Assembly (NCBI GenBank): GCA_020216985.1 | Contig: JAIWOH010000004.1 | Location: 1 to 10,000 of the forward strand | DNA from: Nitrospira sp. | GTDB lineage: Bacteria; Nitrospirota; Nitrospiria; Nitrospirales; Nitrospiraceae | DNA length: 10,000 nucleotides | Direction: 5' to 3' | Shown here: piece after piece, positions 1 to 6,553 of the stretch | How the letters are laid out: every line of letters begins with the position of its first letter | Position numbering within the stretch: the stretch's first letter is position 1 | The notes under the pieces: generated by a model | The model's database searches: none | What the model was told of the DNA's origin: nothing | Seen by the model: only the letters and a program-made list of their open reading frames with translations | Position numbers and translations under genes: made by a program

Positions 1-306
1 GAAGCGATTCGCATGTTGGAAGACGAAGGGGTGCGTTGCGGCCTCGTCAAGGTCAAAACCCTGCGCCCCTGGCCGGAAGAAGAAATCCGGGAGGCCACCA
101 AACATGCGAAACACATTTTTGTGCCGGAGTTCAATGTCACCGGATGGCTGGCCAAAGAAATCCGAGCCACGATCCCCAATCACCATCGCGTCCATGCCGG
201 CCCGCACGTCTGCGGAGGCATGACCATGCCGCCGGAGATCATCGTCTCGGAAATCAAGACGGCCCTTGGGATGAAGACCTTCTCCCTGGCCGGTCGTGGA
301 AGCTGA
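1..306 (+). CDS. porA: 2-oxoacid:ferredoxin oxidoreductase alpha subunit, C-terminal part (5' end outside window)
   Basis: The frame is open from the first base and ends at a TGA at 304-306, giving the last 101 residues of a larger protein; the ATG at 13 is internal, not the true start. The text VKVKTLRPWPEEEI, then FVPEFNVTGWLAKEI, is the C-terminal transketolase-like domain II of PorA/KorA-type alpha subunits, which with the beta subunit binds ThDP and the 2-oxoacid and forms or cleaves the acyl-CoA. Partial length is due only to the window edge. The next gene (beta) follows after 94 bases on the same strand, the usual alpha-beta order. Whether the substrate is pyruvate or 2-oxoglutarate cannot be read from this fragment, so the symbol is provisional. 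Confidence 0.85.
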   Translation, partial: EAIRMLEDEGVRCGLVKVKTLRPWPEEEIREATKHAKHIFVPEFNVTGWLAKEIRATIPNHHRVHAGPHVCGGMTMPPEIIVSEIKTALGMKTFSLAGRGS

Positions 307-400
307 GCGGTTGGGAGCGAAAGAGGCAGGAGCGAGAGAATAACGATCTCATGGCGGTTGGATCGCGAAAGCCGGTCTTCCGCAAGAAAGAAGGAGCCCC

Positions 401-1309
401 ATGAGCAAAGAACGCATCAAAATTTCAGAAGCCCTGTATGACATCATGCCGTCGGATTATCAGGATCTCGTCAAGAGCGCTACTTACGGGAAGGAAGACC
501 GAGGTTGGAAAGACATTGGAACCTCGAAAGAATTGATCGAGCAACATTCACTGTGCGCCGGCTGTCCGGAATCCATGGCGTTCCGATACATCATGGCCTC
601 GTTGCCGAATCCGGAAGACACCGTGATGGTCGGTTCGACCGGCTGCACCAGTCTCGTGTTTCCCATGGTGGCCGTTCATAACATCCATTCTCTCTTCGGC
701 AACCAGAACGCCGTCGCGTCCGGTCTGAAACGAGCGTTGAGCGTCCGCTTTCCCGGACGAATCAAGGACGTCGTGGTATTGGCCGGAGACGGCGCAACCG
801 TCGACATCGGGCTGGACATGACGCTCCAGGCCTGGTTTCGACAAGAAAAGTTTACAACCATCTGCTTCGACAACGAGCTGTACGCCAACACCGGAGGCCA
901 AGAAAGCGGGTTGATGCAAAAGGGATTCGTCGCCAAGATGGCGCCGGTCGGCAAACTGTTCGACAAGGTGCGGCTGCCCGAGATCGCCAGAGAATCAGGC
1001 TGTCACTACGTCGTCCAGTGCACGGTCAGCAAGCCGTCGTTGATTGAAAAAGTCATTCGCAACGCTGTCCACGTTGCCCGCGAGATCGGGCCGACGTATC
1101 TGCAGCTCTATACCCCCTGCATTCTGGAGATCGGGAAAAACAGCATGGAGGGGCTGCAAGAAATGCGCGACTCGGAGAAGCCGACCGAGCGCTTCGCCTA
1201 TAAAGAATTTATCAGCGAACCAGCCAAGCAACTGCTGGCTGAATTGGCGGCGAAAGAGAAAGAACGGAAAGCGGCGGCCAAACAACTTGCGGGCCAAGCG
1301 CAGGCCTAA
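401..1309 (+). CDS. porB: 2-oxoacid:ferredoxin oxidoreductase beta subunit (ThDP and [4Fe-4S] binding)
   Basis: A 302-residue protein, normal PorB length. It carries the ThDP/Mg site: GDG at 129-131 followed by DNELYANTGGQ at 157-167. Cysteines C52 and C55 (CAGC), C82 (STGC) and probably C240 (YTPC) match the four ligands of the beta-subunit [4Fe-4S] cluster that passes electrons from the ThDP radical towards ferredoxin. The NTGGQ wording is nearer PorB than the KorB form, so pyruvate is favoured, not proven. The C-terminus (about 265-302) is a charged Lys/Glu/Ala-rich helix, probably peripheral. The ATG at 401 is preceded by AAGGAG at 391-396. The gamma gene starts 20 bases after the stop, so the two are surely cotranscribed. 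In autotrophs with a reductive TCA cycle such enzymes fix CO2 using reduced ferredoxin. Confidence 0.93.
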   Translation: MSKERIKISEALYDIMPSDYQDLVKSATYGKEDRGWKDIGTSKELIEQHSLCAGCPESMAFRYIMASLPNPEDTVMVGSTGCTSLVFPMVAVHNIHSLFGNQNAVASGLKRALSVRFPGRIKDVVVLAGDGATVDIGLDMTLQAWFRQEKFTTICFDNELYANTGGQESGLMQKGFVAKMAPVGKLFDKVRLPEIARESGCHYVVQCTVSKPSLIEKVIRNAVHVAREIGPTYLQLYTPCILEIGKNSMEGLQEMRDSEKPTERFAYKEFISEPAKQLLAELAAKEKERKAAAKQLAGQAQA

Positions 1310-1329
1310 ATCAACCGGCGAGGACCACG

Positions 1330-2037
1330 ATGATCAAGAAGCGACTCAACATCAGAATGTCGGGGTTGGGCGGGCAGGGCGCCGTCACGGCTGCGCATGT
1401 CATGGCGATGGCCGCCAACCGAGACGGTAAGTTTTCCATCTCCAATCCGTTCTTCGGCGCCGAAAAACGCATGGCGCCGGCGGAGAGCTACTGCCGCATC
1501 GGCATCGAACGGATCTACGACCGCGGCGAGTTGGTGTTTCCCGACGTCATCGAAGTCTTCCACCCCCAGGTCATCACCATGGGGAAAAGCTACACCATGC
1601 CCTTTTATTCCGGAATCAAGGAAGGCGGGGTCGTCATCATCAACTCTGACCAGCCTCTCTTGTCCGAGGAAGATGTCCAACGGTTGAAAGATTTGAACGT
1701 GGCCGTTTTCTACATCGCCGGCACCGAACTCGCCATCGAAATCGCCGGCACCGAGTTGTCCACGAACATGACCATGATCGGTTCCGTCGCCGGCATCACC
1801 AAGTGCGTCTCACTGGAAGCGCTCGACGGCGCCTTGCAAGAGCGCTTCGGCAAGAAATTCGTCGCGTCGGGAGGAACGGCTTCGCTGGACGAAGCGATCA
1901 AGAAGAAATTCGCCAAGAAGGAAATGTTGCTGGCCAAGAATCTGGCCACCGTCAAGCGGGCCTATGAGATGGCCAGCGAGTGGGCGGAGAAGAACAAGGT
2001 CGAGTTGCGAGTCGGCAATCCAGCCGTCGCGGCATAA
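1330..2037 (+). CDS. porG: 2-oxoacid:ferredoxin oxidoreductase gamma subunit
   Basis: A 235-residue protein with the N-terminal glycine motif GLGGQG at residues 12-17 typical of the gamma (PorG/KorC) domain, which helps bind coenzyme A in this enzyme family. The pattern NPFFGAEKRMAPAESYCRI after it is where the family normally has its conserved region contacting the alpha/beta core. The start ATG has GAGGA six bases upstream; 20 bases separate it from the beta stop and 19 from the delta start, so it is a middle gene of the operon. The C-terminal 45 residues are Lys/Glu/Ala-rich and helical, longer than the minimal gamma domain. An odd detail is a nine-residue tandem duplication IAGTELAIE/IAGTELSTN at 129-146. 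Confidence 0.9.
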   Translation: MIKKRLNIRMSGLGGQGAVTAAHVMAMAANRDGKFSISNPFFGAEKRMAPAESYCRIGIERIYDRGELVFPDVIEVFHPQVITMGKSYTMPFYSGIKEGGVVIINSDQPLLSEEDVQRLKDLNVAVFYIAGTELAIEIAGTELSTNMTMIGSVAGITKCVSLEALDGALQERFGKKFVASGGTASLDEAIKKKFAKKEMLLAKNLATVKRAYEMASEWAEKNKVELRVGNPAVAA

Positions 2038-2056
2038 TAAAAAGGAAACACGTGGC

Positions 2057-2335
2057 ATGTATAACGTAGCCCAAGTCATCGATGAAAAATGCACGGCCAA
2101 GAAGGGCTGCCGCCTCTGCATCATGTATTGCCCCGAGGCCAACTGCTTGGATTTGAACGTCACCAAGATGGTGGCCGAGGTTAACATCGACCGCTGCAAG
2201 GGGTGTGAACTCTGCGTGGTGGTGTGCGACGCGGCCAAGCACCACGCCATTGTGATGCAGGCCGTGAGCGCCAGCGGGCATCTGATGGCAAAGAAGGGGG
2301 AATCGGCCGCCTTGGGACAAGCGTATCAAGGCTGA
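2057..2335 (+). CDS. porD: 2-oxoacid:ferredoxin oxidoreductase delta subunit, 2x[4Fe-4S] ferredoxin-like
   Basis: A 92-residue ferredoxin-like protein. The second cluster motif is standard: C47-X2-C50-X2-C53-X3-C57. The first is C12-X5-C18-X2-C21-X3-C25-P, with five residues instead of two between the first two cysteines. It would accept electrons from the beta-subunit cluster and hand them to free ferredoxin (or the reverse during reductive carboxylation). The frame runs further upstream, but the ATG at 2057, with AAGGAAA about ten bases before it and 19 bases after the gamma stop, is the natural start; upstream starts would overlap the gamma gene. It is the last gene before the intrinsic terminator, so it closes the operon. 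Any fifth subunit, known from For-type enzymes of Hydrogenobacter, would lie upstream of the window. Confidence 0.9.
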   Translation: MYNVAQVIDEKCTAKKGCRLCIMYCPEANCLDLNVTKMVAEVNIDRCKGCELCVVVCDAAKHHAIVMQAVSASGHLMAKKGESAALGQAYQG

Positions 2336-2359
2336 GCAATCTCGTACCGATTAAAAAGA

Positions 2360-2389
2360 CCCCATGGCGCCCGCGCTATGGGGTTTTTT
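2360..2389 (+). terminator. Rho-independent terminator after the oxidoreductase operon
   Basis: CCCCATGGCG at 2360-2369 pairs with CGCTATGGGG at 2374-2383 (one mismatch) around a four-base loop, and six T follow at 2384-2389. It lies 24 bases after the delta stop. An A run at 2353-2357 on the other side could let it work weakly in the reverse direction too. Confidence 0.9.
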
Positions 2390-2426
2390 GTTTGGCCCTG
2401 CCGAGCGCCAACTTGAGGGAGTCAAC

Positions 2427-2696
2427 ATGCAAGACGAAGACAACGTCCTCGACGAACTGCTCAGCGAGATCGGCGCCTTGCTGAATGAGTATCCAAGAGC
2501 CATTGAGCGGCGAGCCGCAGTGATCCAGGCCACCGGCAAAGACCCGGAGCTGGTTGAAAAACTGATTATGGCCGCCCACACGATGCGCGACAGCGGAAAC
2601 CTGTACCTTACCTGGGCCAGGCACTATGCCGCCCTCGCCGTCGGCAATACCGACGCCTCGACCGACGAGGACGAAACCGAAGACTTTGACGTCTAA
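2427..2696 (+). CDS. Small acidic helical protein of unknown function
   Basis: An 89-residue protein that I do not recognise. The start at 2427 is chosen because GAGGGAG lies five bases upstream; the longer in-frame ATG at 2364 falls inside the terminator stem and lacks a ribosome site. The sequence reads as helices: an acidic start (DEDNVLDELLSEIGALL), a central Arg/Lys-containing stretch (ERRAAVIQATGKDPELVEKL), an amphipathic AAHTMRDSGNLYLTWARHYAAL, then a very acidic tail (DASTDEDETEDFDV). There are no cysteines, no signal peptide and no membrane segment, so it should be cytosolic. It sits between the operon terminator and tRNA-Asn on the same strand and may be transcribed on its own or by read-through. 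Coding is supported by the good ribosome site and ordinary composition. Function is unknown. Confidence 0.72.
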   Translation: MQDEDNVLDELLSEIGALLNEYPRAIERRAAVIQATGKDPELVEKLIMAAHTMRDSGNLYLTWARHYAALAVGNTDASTDEDETEDFDV

Positions 2697-2759
2697 AATT
2701 TCGTTCCCCTCTTCCTTCGACATTTGTTAGAATGCAGCACCTCTGAACTGAACAATCGT

Positions 2760-2835
2760 TCCCCGGTAGCTCAGTTGGTAGAGCAGCCGGCTGTTAACCG
2801 GCTGGTCGCAGGTTCGAGTCCTGCCCGGGGAGCCA
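2760..2835 (+). tRNA. tRNA-Asn (anticodon GTT)
   Basis: Full cloverleaf of 76 bases with encoded CCA. The acceptor stem TCCCCGG (2760-2766) pairs with CCGGGGA (2825-2831), followed by discriminator G and CCA at 2833-2835. The D stem is GCTC/GAGC, the anticodon stem GCCGG/CCGGC with loop CTGTTAA giving GTT at 2793-2795, and the T arm GCAGG-TTCGAGT-CCTGC. All stems pair perfectly. Confidence 0.98.
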
Positions 2836-2849
2836 ATTCCGATGCAAGG

Positions 2850-2888
2850 CGGCCACTGTTCCCACTGGAGGCAGTGGCCGTTTCTTTT
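2850..2888 (+). terminator. Rho-independent terminator of the tRNA-Asn transcript
   Basis: CGGCCACTG at 2850-2858 and CAGTGGCCG at 2872-2880 form a perfect nine-pair stem with a 13-base loop, followed by TTTCTTTT at 2881-2888. It begins 15 bases after the tRNA 3' end, so it most likely ends that transcript. Confidence 0.88.
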
Positions 2889-3096
2889 GCGGGCTCTACC
2901 CGCTTTGGAGAAGGTCCTTTCGGTTAGGAGATACGAGCCGGTTGTTCGAGACTACAAGAGTAAATTCCCTCTCGCTCTCGTTTTGTCATAGAAATGCCGC
3001 TCAAATCCCAAAGAAGGGACAGAGAGAATGAAGCATGATTGAAAACAGCCCATCTCACGGATTTGCATGGTTCAAAGCGCATGGGCTATGGGAGCC

Positions 3097-3127
3097 TTGA
3101 CGAAATTCACCGGTTTGCCTTCATAAT
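3097..3127 (+). promoter_or_regulatory. Possible sigma70-type promoter of the cytochrome gene
   Basis: TTGACG at 3097-3102 (five of six to the -35 consensus) and CATAAT at 3122-3127 (five of six to the -10) are 19 bases apart, slightly wide. The distance to the gene start at 3167 would leave a leader of about 30 bases. A 7-base inverted repeat, AGCCCAT (3047-3053) and ATGGGCT (3081-3087), lies just upstream and could be an operator or chance. Both are visual calls only. Confidence 0.45.
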
Positions 3128-3166
3128 GTCGCCTGCTCACCCATTCGTGAAAAGGAGATCACCTTT

Positions 3167-3676
3167 ATGAGATTACCCAGATCCCTGACGAGCGTCATGC
3201 GCTGCGGAATTGGAATAGGATACTTGGCCGTCGCCATTGCCGCCGGAGACGTCAGCGCCGCACCCAGCGCCGCGGAGAAGAAACTGCTTGAGCGCGGCCG
3301 GTATCTGGTCATCGTGGCCGGCTGCAACGATTGCCACACGGCCGGGTACGCGGACACAGCAGGGAAGGTTCCTGACAAGGATTGGCTCATGGGCGATCGG
3401 ATCGGCTGGCGCGGACCCTGGGGAACGACCTATTCGAGCAATCTCCGACTTGCCATGCAGCGGGTTACCGAAGAGCAGTGGCTGACGGTGGCGCGAACGG
3501 TGGAGTTTCGCCCGCCCATGCCCTGGTACGTCCTGCGTGAAATGACGGAGCAGGATCTGCGGGCCATCTACCGATTCATTAAGAGCTTGGGCCCGGCAGG
3601 TGAACCGGCGCCGGCCTTCGTGCCGCCCGATCAAGAACCGCCGAAACCCTACATCCTCTTTCCGGACACGCCTTAG
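3167..3676 (+). CDS. Exported monohaem c-type cytochrome
   Basis: A 169-residue protein. Residues 1-31 are a signal peptide: basic start, hydrophobic core GIGIGYLAVAIAA, cleavage expected after VSA. The haem c attachment motif CNDCH is at 53-57, preceded by the usual helix GRYLVIVAG; Met118 in FRPPMPW is the best candidate for the second axial ligand. The C-terminus has the terminal helix typical of class I cytochromes (EMTEQDLRAIYRFIKSL) and a Pro-rich tail. Expected site is the periplasm, where it would carry electrons between redox partners; the style resembles single-haem domains that serve dehydrogenases, but no partner gene lies nearby. AAAGGAG at 3151-3157 sits nine bases before the ATG. 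It is flanked by tRNA-Asn upstream and a convergent gene downstream, so it is probably monocistronic. Confidence 0.88.
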   Translation: MRLPRSLTSVMRCGIGIGYLAVAIAAGDVSAAPSAAEKKLLERGRYLVIVAGCNDCHTAGYADTAGKVPDKDWLMGDRIGWRGPWGTTYSSNLRLAMQRVTEEQWLTVARTVEFRPPMPWYVLREMTEQDLRAIYRFIKSLGPAGEPAPAFVPPDQEPPKPYILFPDTP

Positions 3677-3746
3677 ACCACCGTGCTGGGCAAAGCGCCT
3701 GGCCTTTGAACAGCCGAGTCGTCGAGTCTCAAGGGTGTGTCCCTGC

Positions 3747-4106
3747 TTAGTCGGTCTTGCCGACAAAATGAAGCGGCCGTTGGCCGGCTAAGTTTTCCGG
3801 CCGAATGATGTAATCCCCCGTAATGGCCGGTCGCCAGATAGACTTGGCCGTTTGTGTGTTTCCTCCAGTCCCCAGCCAGACAATCCCTCCAACGATCGAG
3901 CCGCCGATTGCATAGGCGGCCTTGAAGGTGCCATATGGCGCTGTCAATAGCCAGCTTGTGACCTGCAACGCCACGTTGCCCGAAGCGGACGAAGGTGCCT
4001 CTTCTGCAAACGCGGGCGCTCCACTCCAGAGAATCGTTCCCAACGTAATCGCCGCCGCAACCGTGCGCCATACACCGATCCGTTGCGTCTCTTTTCGCAA
4101 TCTCAT
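3747..4106 (-). CDS. Small exported protein with glycine-rich hydrophobic segment, function unknown
   Basis: A 119-residue protein. The start at 4106 is preferred because AAAAAGGAGA precedes it at a good distance; a start at 4127 (MKKETQL...) would lack a ribosome site. Residues 1-34 form a signal peptide (basic RLRKETQRIGVWR, hydrophobic AAAITLGTILW, cleavage expected after AFA). Residues 45-82 are hydrophobic and glycine-rich (TAPYGTFKAAYAIGGSIVGG followed by IVWLGTGG), resembling a glycine-zipper membrane segment. The rest, about 85-119, has SIWRPAITGDYIIRPENLAG and then RPLHFVG, which looks like a compact conserved tail. It should be anchored in a membrane or be periplasmic. I do not recognise a family with an assigned role. 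It converges on the cytochrome gene and diverges from the hydrolase gene, so context does not reveal its function. Confidence 0.75.
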   Translation of the reverse strand: MRLRKETQRIGVWRTVAAAITLGTILWSGAPAFAEEAPSSASGNVALQVTSWLLTAPYGTFKAAYAIGGSIVGGIVWLGTGGNTQTAKSIWRPAITGDYIIRPENLAGQRPLHFVGKTD

Positions 4107-4152
4107 GAGCTGTGTCTCCTTTTTCATGGGTACCGCACGAGTTTTGGCCGCC

Positions 4153-4158
4153 ATTATA
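4153..4158 (-). promoter_or_regulatory. Candidate -10 element for the small exported protein gene
   Basis: On the minus strand 4158-4153 reads TATAAT, a perfect -10 box, about 47 bases before the start at 4106. The matching -35 (CTGGAA, 17 bases upstream) is poor. On the plus strand the overlapping TATACT at 4155-4160 could serve the divergent hydrolase gene, also without a clear -35. Confidence 0.4.
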
Positions 4159-4248
4159 CTCGGCAAGCGGGAAAGTTCCAGCCCCGAGGCACAATCTGTT
4201 TTCGCTCTGCGCCCCAATCGGCTTTTACGCTATTATGATGAGAACGCC

Positions 4249-5280
4249 ATGGTCGATCCGATTCTCATCTACGAGCCGCCGCTCTTGCTGCGCAATCCCC
4301 ATCTCATGACGCTCGTGCCTCGGTATCTCCCGCGAACGATGTCGCTCACGGACCTGCCTCATGAATCTCGCATCTTTGCCACGGAGCCTGATACGCGACT
4401 GCTCGGCCATTGCCACTGGCAGCAGAACCGAATCTCCGCTCCCACGGTGGTGCTCGTGCACGGCCTCGAAGGGTCGAGCAACTCGCGCTACATGCTCGGC
4501 ATCGCAGCCAAGGCCTATCGGGTTGGCTTCAACGTCGTCCGGATGAACCAGCGCAACTGCGGGGGCACGGAACACCTCTCTCCAACCCTCTACAACAGCG
4601 GGTTGAGCAGCGATTACCGCGCGATTGTGCGGGAACTCGCCACACGAGACGGCCTCGATCGCATCTGGCTCGTCGGCTATTCAATGGGCGGCAATTTGGT
4701 CCTGAAGGCCGCCGGCGAGCTGGGCGGAAATGATCCGGCGTTGGCCGGCGTGGCGGCTGTCTGCCCGAATATCGATCCGACAGTCTGCGCCCGTGCGCTG
4801 GAGGAGCCGCGCAATTGGCTCTATCACCGGCATTTTTTAAACGGCCTCAAATCCCGCCTCCGGCGCAAGGCTGCTCTCTTTCCAGGCAAGTGGGATCTGA
4901 CTCGCCTCGATACCATCACCCGCATCAGCGAGTTCGACCACTGGTACACCGCCCCCGACGGAGGATACCAAAGCGGTGCGGACTATTATGACCGAGCCGG
5001 CGCACGGCACGTGCTTGGATCCATTGCCGTCCCCACCTTGATCATCACGGCCCAAGACGATCCCTTTATCCCCTATTCCATGTTCACTGTGCCGACCATC
5101 CTTGGCCATCCACTGATCCGCCTGATCGCCCCTCGGTACGGAGGCCATTGCGGGTTCTATCACCGCAGCCGAAACGGTGAAGATCCCTATTGGGCCGAAA
5201 ACCGGATTGTAGAGTTTTTACGGAACAGCGCGCACTCGCCTCTCCCACCAGCGTTGAAGCGACAGAAGAGCGAGCGCTAG
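4249..5280 (+). CDS. Alpha/beta hydrolase of the YheT type
   Basis: A 343-residue protein of the AB-hydrolase family that includes E. coli YheT and eukaryotic ABHD1/2/3. The order fits: N-terminal NPHLMTLVPRYLPR (16-29), the oxyanion-side motif HGLEGSS (71-77), MNQRNCGGTE (99-108), the nucleophile elbow GYSMGG with Ser145, the acid in AQDDPFIP (Asp270/271) and the catalytic His300 in GGHCGF. All three catalytic positions are present, so it should be an active esterase or lipase-like enzyme; natural substrates in bacteria are not established. There is no signal peptide when read from 4249, so it should be cytosolic. The frame is open further upstream, but those codons overlap the divergent gene and its leader. 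The ribosome site before 4249 is weak. Its stop is nine bases from the convergent E2 stop. Confidence 0.87.
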   Translation: MVDPILIYEPPLLLRNPHLMTLVPRYLPRTMSLTDLPHESRIFATEPDTRLLGHCHWQQNRISAPTVVLVHGLEGSSNSRYMLGIAAKAYRVGFNVVRMNQRNCGGTEHLSPTLYNSGLSSDYRAIVRELATRDGLDRIWLVGYSMGGNLVLKAAGELGGNDPALAGVAAVCPNIDPTVCARALEEPRNWLYHRHFLNGLKSRLRRKAALFPGKWDLTRLDTITRISEFDHWYTAPDGGYQSGADYYDRAGARHVLGSIAVPTLIITAQDDPFIPYSMFTVPTILGHPLIRLIAPRYGGHCGFYHRSRNGEDPYWAENRIVEFLRNSAHSPLPPALKRQKSER

Positions 5281-5289
5281 CCCTTTTGA

Positions 5290-6540
5290 TCATGCAGGAG
5301 ACGTGGGGGTCATTAGTTCCTGCGGATGTTCCAGAATGCGTTTGAGCTCTTTGAGAAACTGAGCCGCCACAAGCCCATCCAGGGCCCGATGGTCACAGGA
5401 GAGGGTGACCTTCATCCGTTGGCCGATGCGCACCGCCCCATCCACGACAATCGGCACGGTACGAATAGCTCCCACCGCCAGCGACGCGGCCTGTGGGGGC
5501 ACAAGCACAGCAATAAAGTTCTCAACTTCGAACATGCCGAGATTGGAGATGGAGAACGTCGCCCCGGTGTATTCGACCGGCTGTAACCGCTTGAGTCTGG
5601 CCCGCTCAATAAGTGACCGGGATTCGACCGTGATCGTCTCCAGCGACTTGGCGCCACAATCACGAATCACAGGGGTGATCAACCCGTCCTCCATGCCAAC
5701 GGCCACGCCGATATCAATGCTCGTGTAGCGCCGAATCGCATCTCCGACATACGAGACATTGACGGCGGGATACTGGTCCAGCGCCAGGGCTGTTGCCTTG
5801 ATTAGCAGGTCGGTGACGGTGGGACGGAACGGTTCCTCCCGATTCAACTGCTCTCGGAGCTGCTCGGCCTCGTCCATGCTGATCTCGGTTGTTACATAGA
5901 AGTGCGGTACCGGAGCCTTGCTCTGAACCATCGCCCTGGCAATGGCCTTGCGCATTTGGCTGAGCGGCTGATCCGTTCCAGGAGGCAACGATTCCACTAC
6001 CGATACCGATGCCGCTGCAGGCGCCGCCCGGAGTACATCTTCTTCGACAATCCGTCCGCCGGGGCCAGTCCCAACAACGGCCAACAAATCGACACCTCGT
6101 TCCGCCGCAAGGGCTCTGGCGCGGGGGGAAGCAGGCGGGCGAGCCCCTGTTTCTCTCGAAGTCATGGACGGCCTAGGGGCGGAAGATGCTGGGGAGGGGG
6201 GGGCAGCAGTGGCAGCCGCAACTCCTTGGGCGGGAGGTGTGACAGATGATGGTGAGGGCGCGGGAGCGATTTGTTCGGTCAAGGCCGCCGTGATGTCTTC
6301 ATCAGCCTCGGCAACAATAGCCAGCAGGGTACCGGACGGAACCGTTTCCCCCTCGGGCACCACGATTTTGCGCACGATACCAGAGGCAAACGCCTCCAGA
6401 TCCATGACCGCCTTGTCGGTTTCAATCTCGGCAATGACCTCTCCCGCTTCGACTCGCTCTCCTTCTCGCTTTTTCCAGGCGACCAACGTCCCTTCTTCCA
6501 TCGTATCGGTGAGTTTGGGCATCACCACGCGGCTCGCCAT
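5290..6540 (-). CDS. pdhC: Dihydrolipoamide acyltransferase, E2 component of a pyruvate-type dehydrogenase complex
   Basis: A 416-residue E2 with one lipoyl domain (1-78; lipoyl-lysine K43 in ETDKA), an Ala/Pro/Ser-rich flexible linker (about 90-136), a peripheral-subunit-binding domain (137-171, with GTGPGGRI) and the catalytic acyltransferase core (about 190-412) ending in DHRALDG, where H384 and D388 are the active-site pair. It moves the acyl group from E1 via the lipoyl arm to CoA. Length is normal for a single-lipoyl E2. GGGAGGAAG lies just before the ATG, and the E1beta stop is 13 bases upstream, so it is the last gene of the three-gene operon. Acetyl transfer (pyruvate) is most likely; acetoin or branched-chain substrates cannot be excluded. 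The coding strand has eight C in a row in the linker. Confidence 0.93.
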   Translation of the reverse strand: MASRVVMPKLTDTMEEGTLVAWKKREGERVEAGEVIAEIETDKAVMDLEAFASGIVRKIVVPEGETVPSGTLLAIVAEADEDITAALTEQIAPAPSPSSVTPPAQGVAAATAAPPSPASSAPRPSMTSRETGARPPASPRARALAAERGVDLLAVVGTGPGGRIVEEDVLRAAPAAASVSVVESLPPGTDQPLSQMRKAIARAMVQSKAPVPHFYVTTEISMDEAEQLREQLNREEPFRPTVTDLLIKATALALDQYPAVNVSYVGDAIRRYTSIDIGVAVGMEDGLITPVIRDCGAKSLETITVESRSLIERARLKRLQPVEYTGATFSISNLGMFEVENFIAVLVPPQAASLAVGAIRTVPIVVDGAVRIGQRMKVTLSCDHRALDGLVAAQFLKELKRILEHPQELMTPTSPA

Positions 6541-6553
6541 GGTCTTCCTCCCT

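Noticed and set aside
307..400. Gap of 94 bases between alpha and beta as a possible extra gene or regulatory element
   Set aside because: No frame with a ribosome site and no clear hairpin was seen; it is probably only an operon spacer.
2724..2927. A 67-codon open frame (SPVAQLVEQPAVNRLVAGSSPARG)
   Set aside because: This is the well-known false translation of a tRNA gene; the bases are fully explained by tRNA-Asn and its terminator.
3922..4248. N-terminal extension of the hydrolase by 109 residues
   Set aside because: It overlaps the divergent exported-protein gene and the shared promoter region; homologous hydrolases begin near the ATG at 4249.
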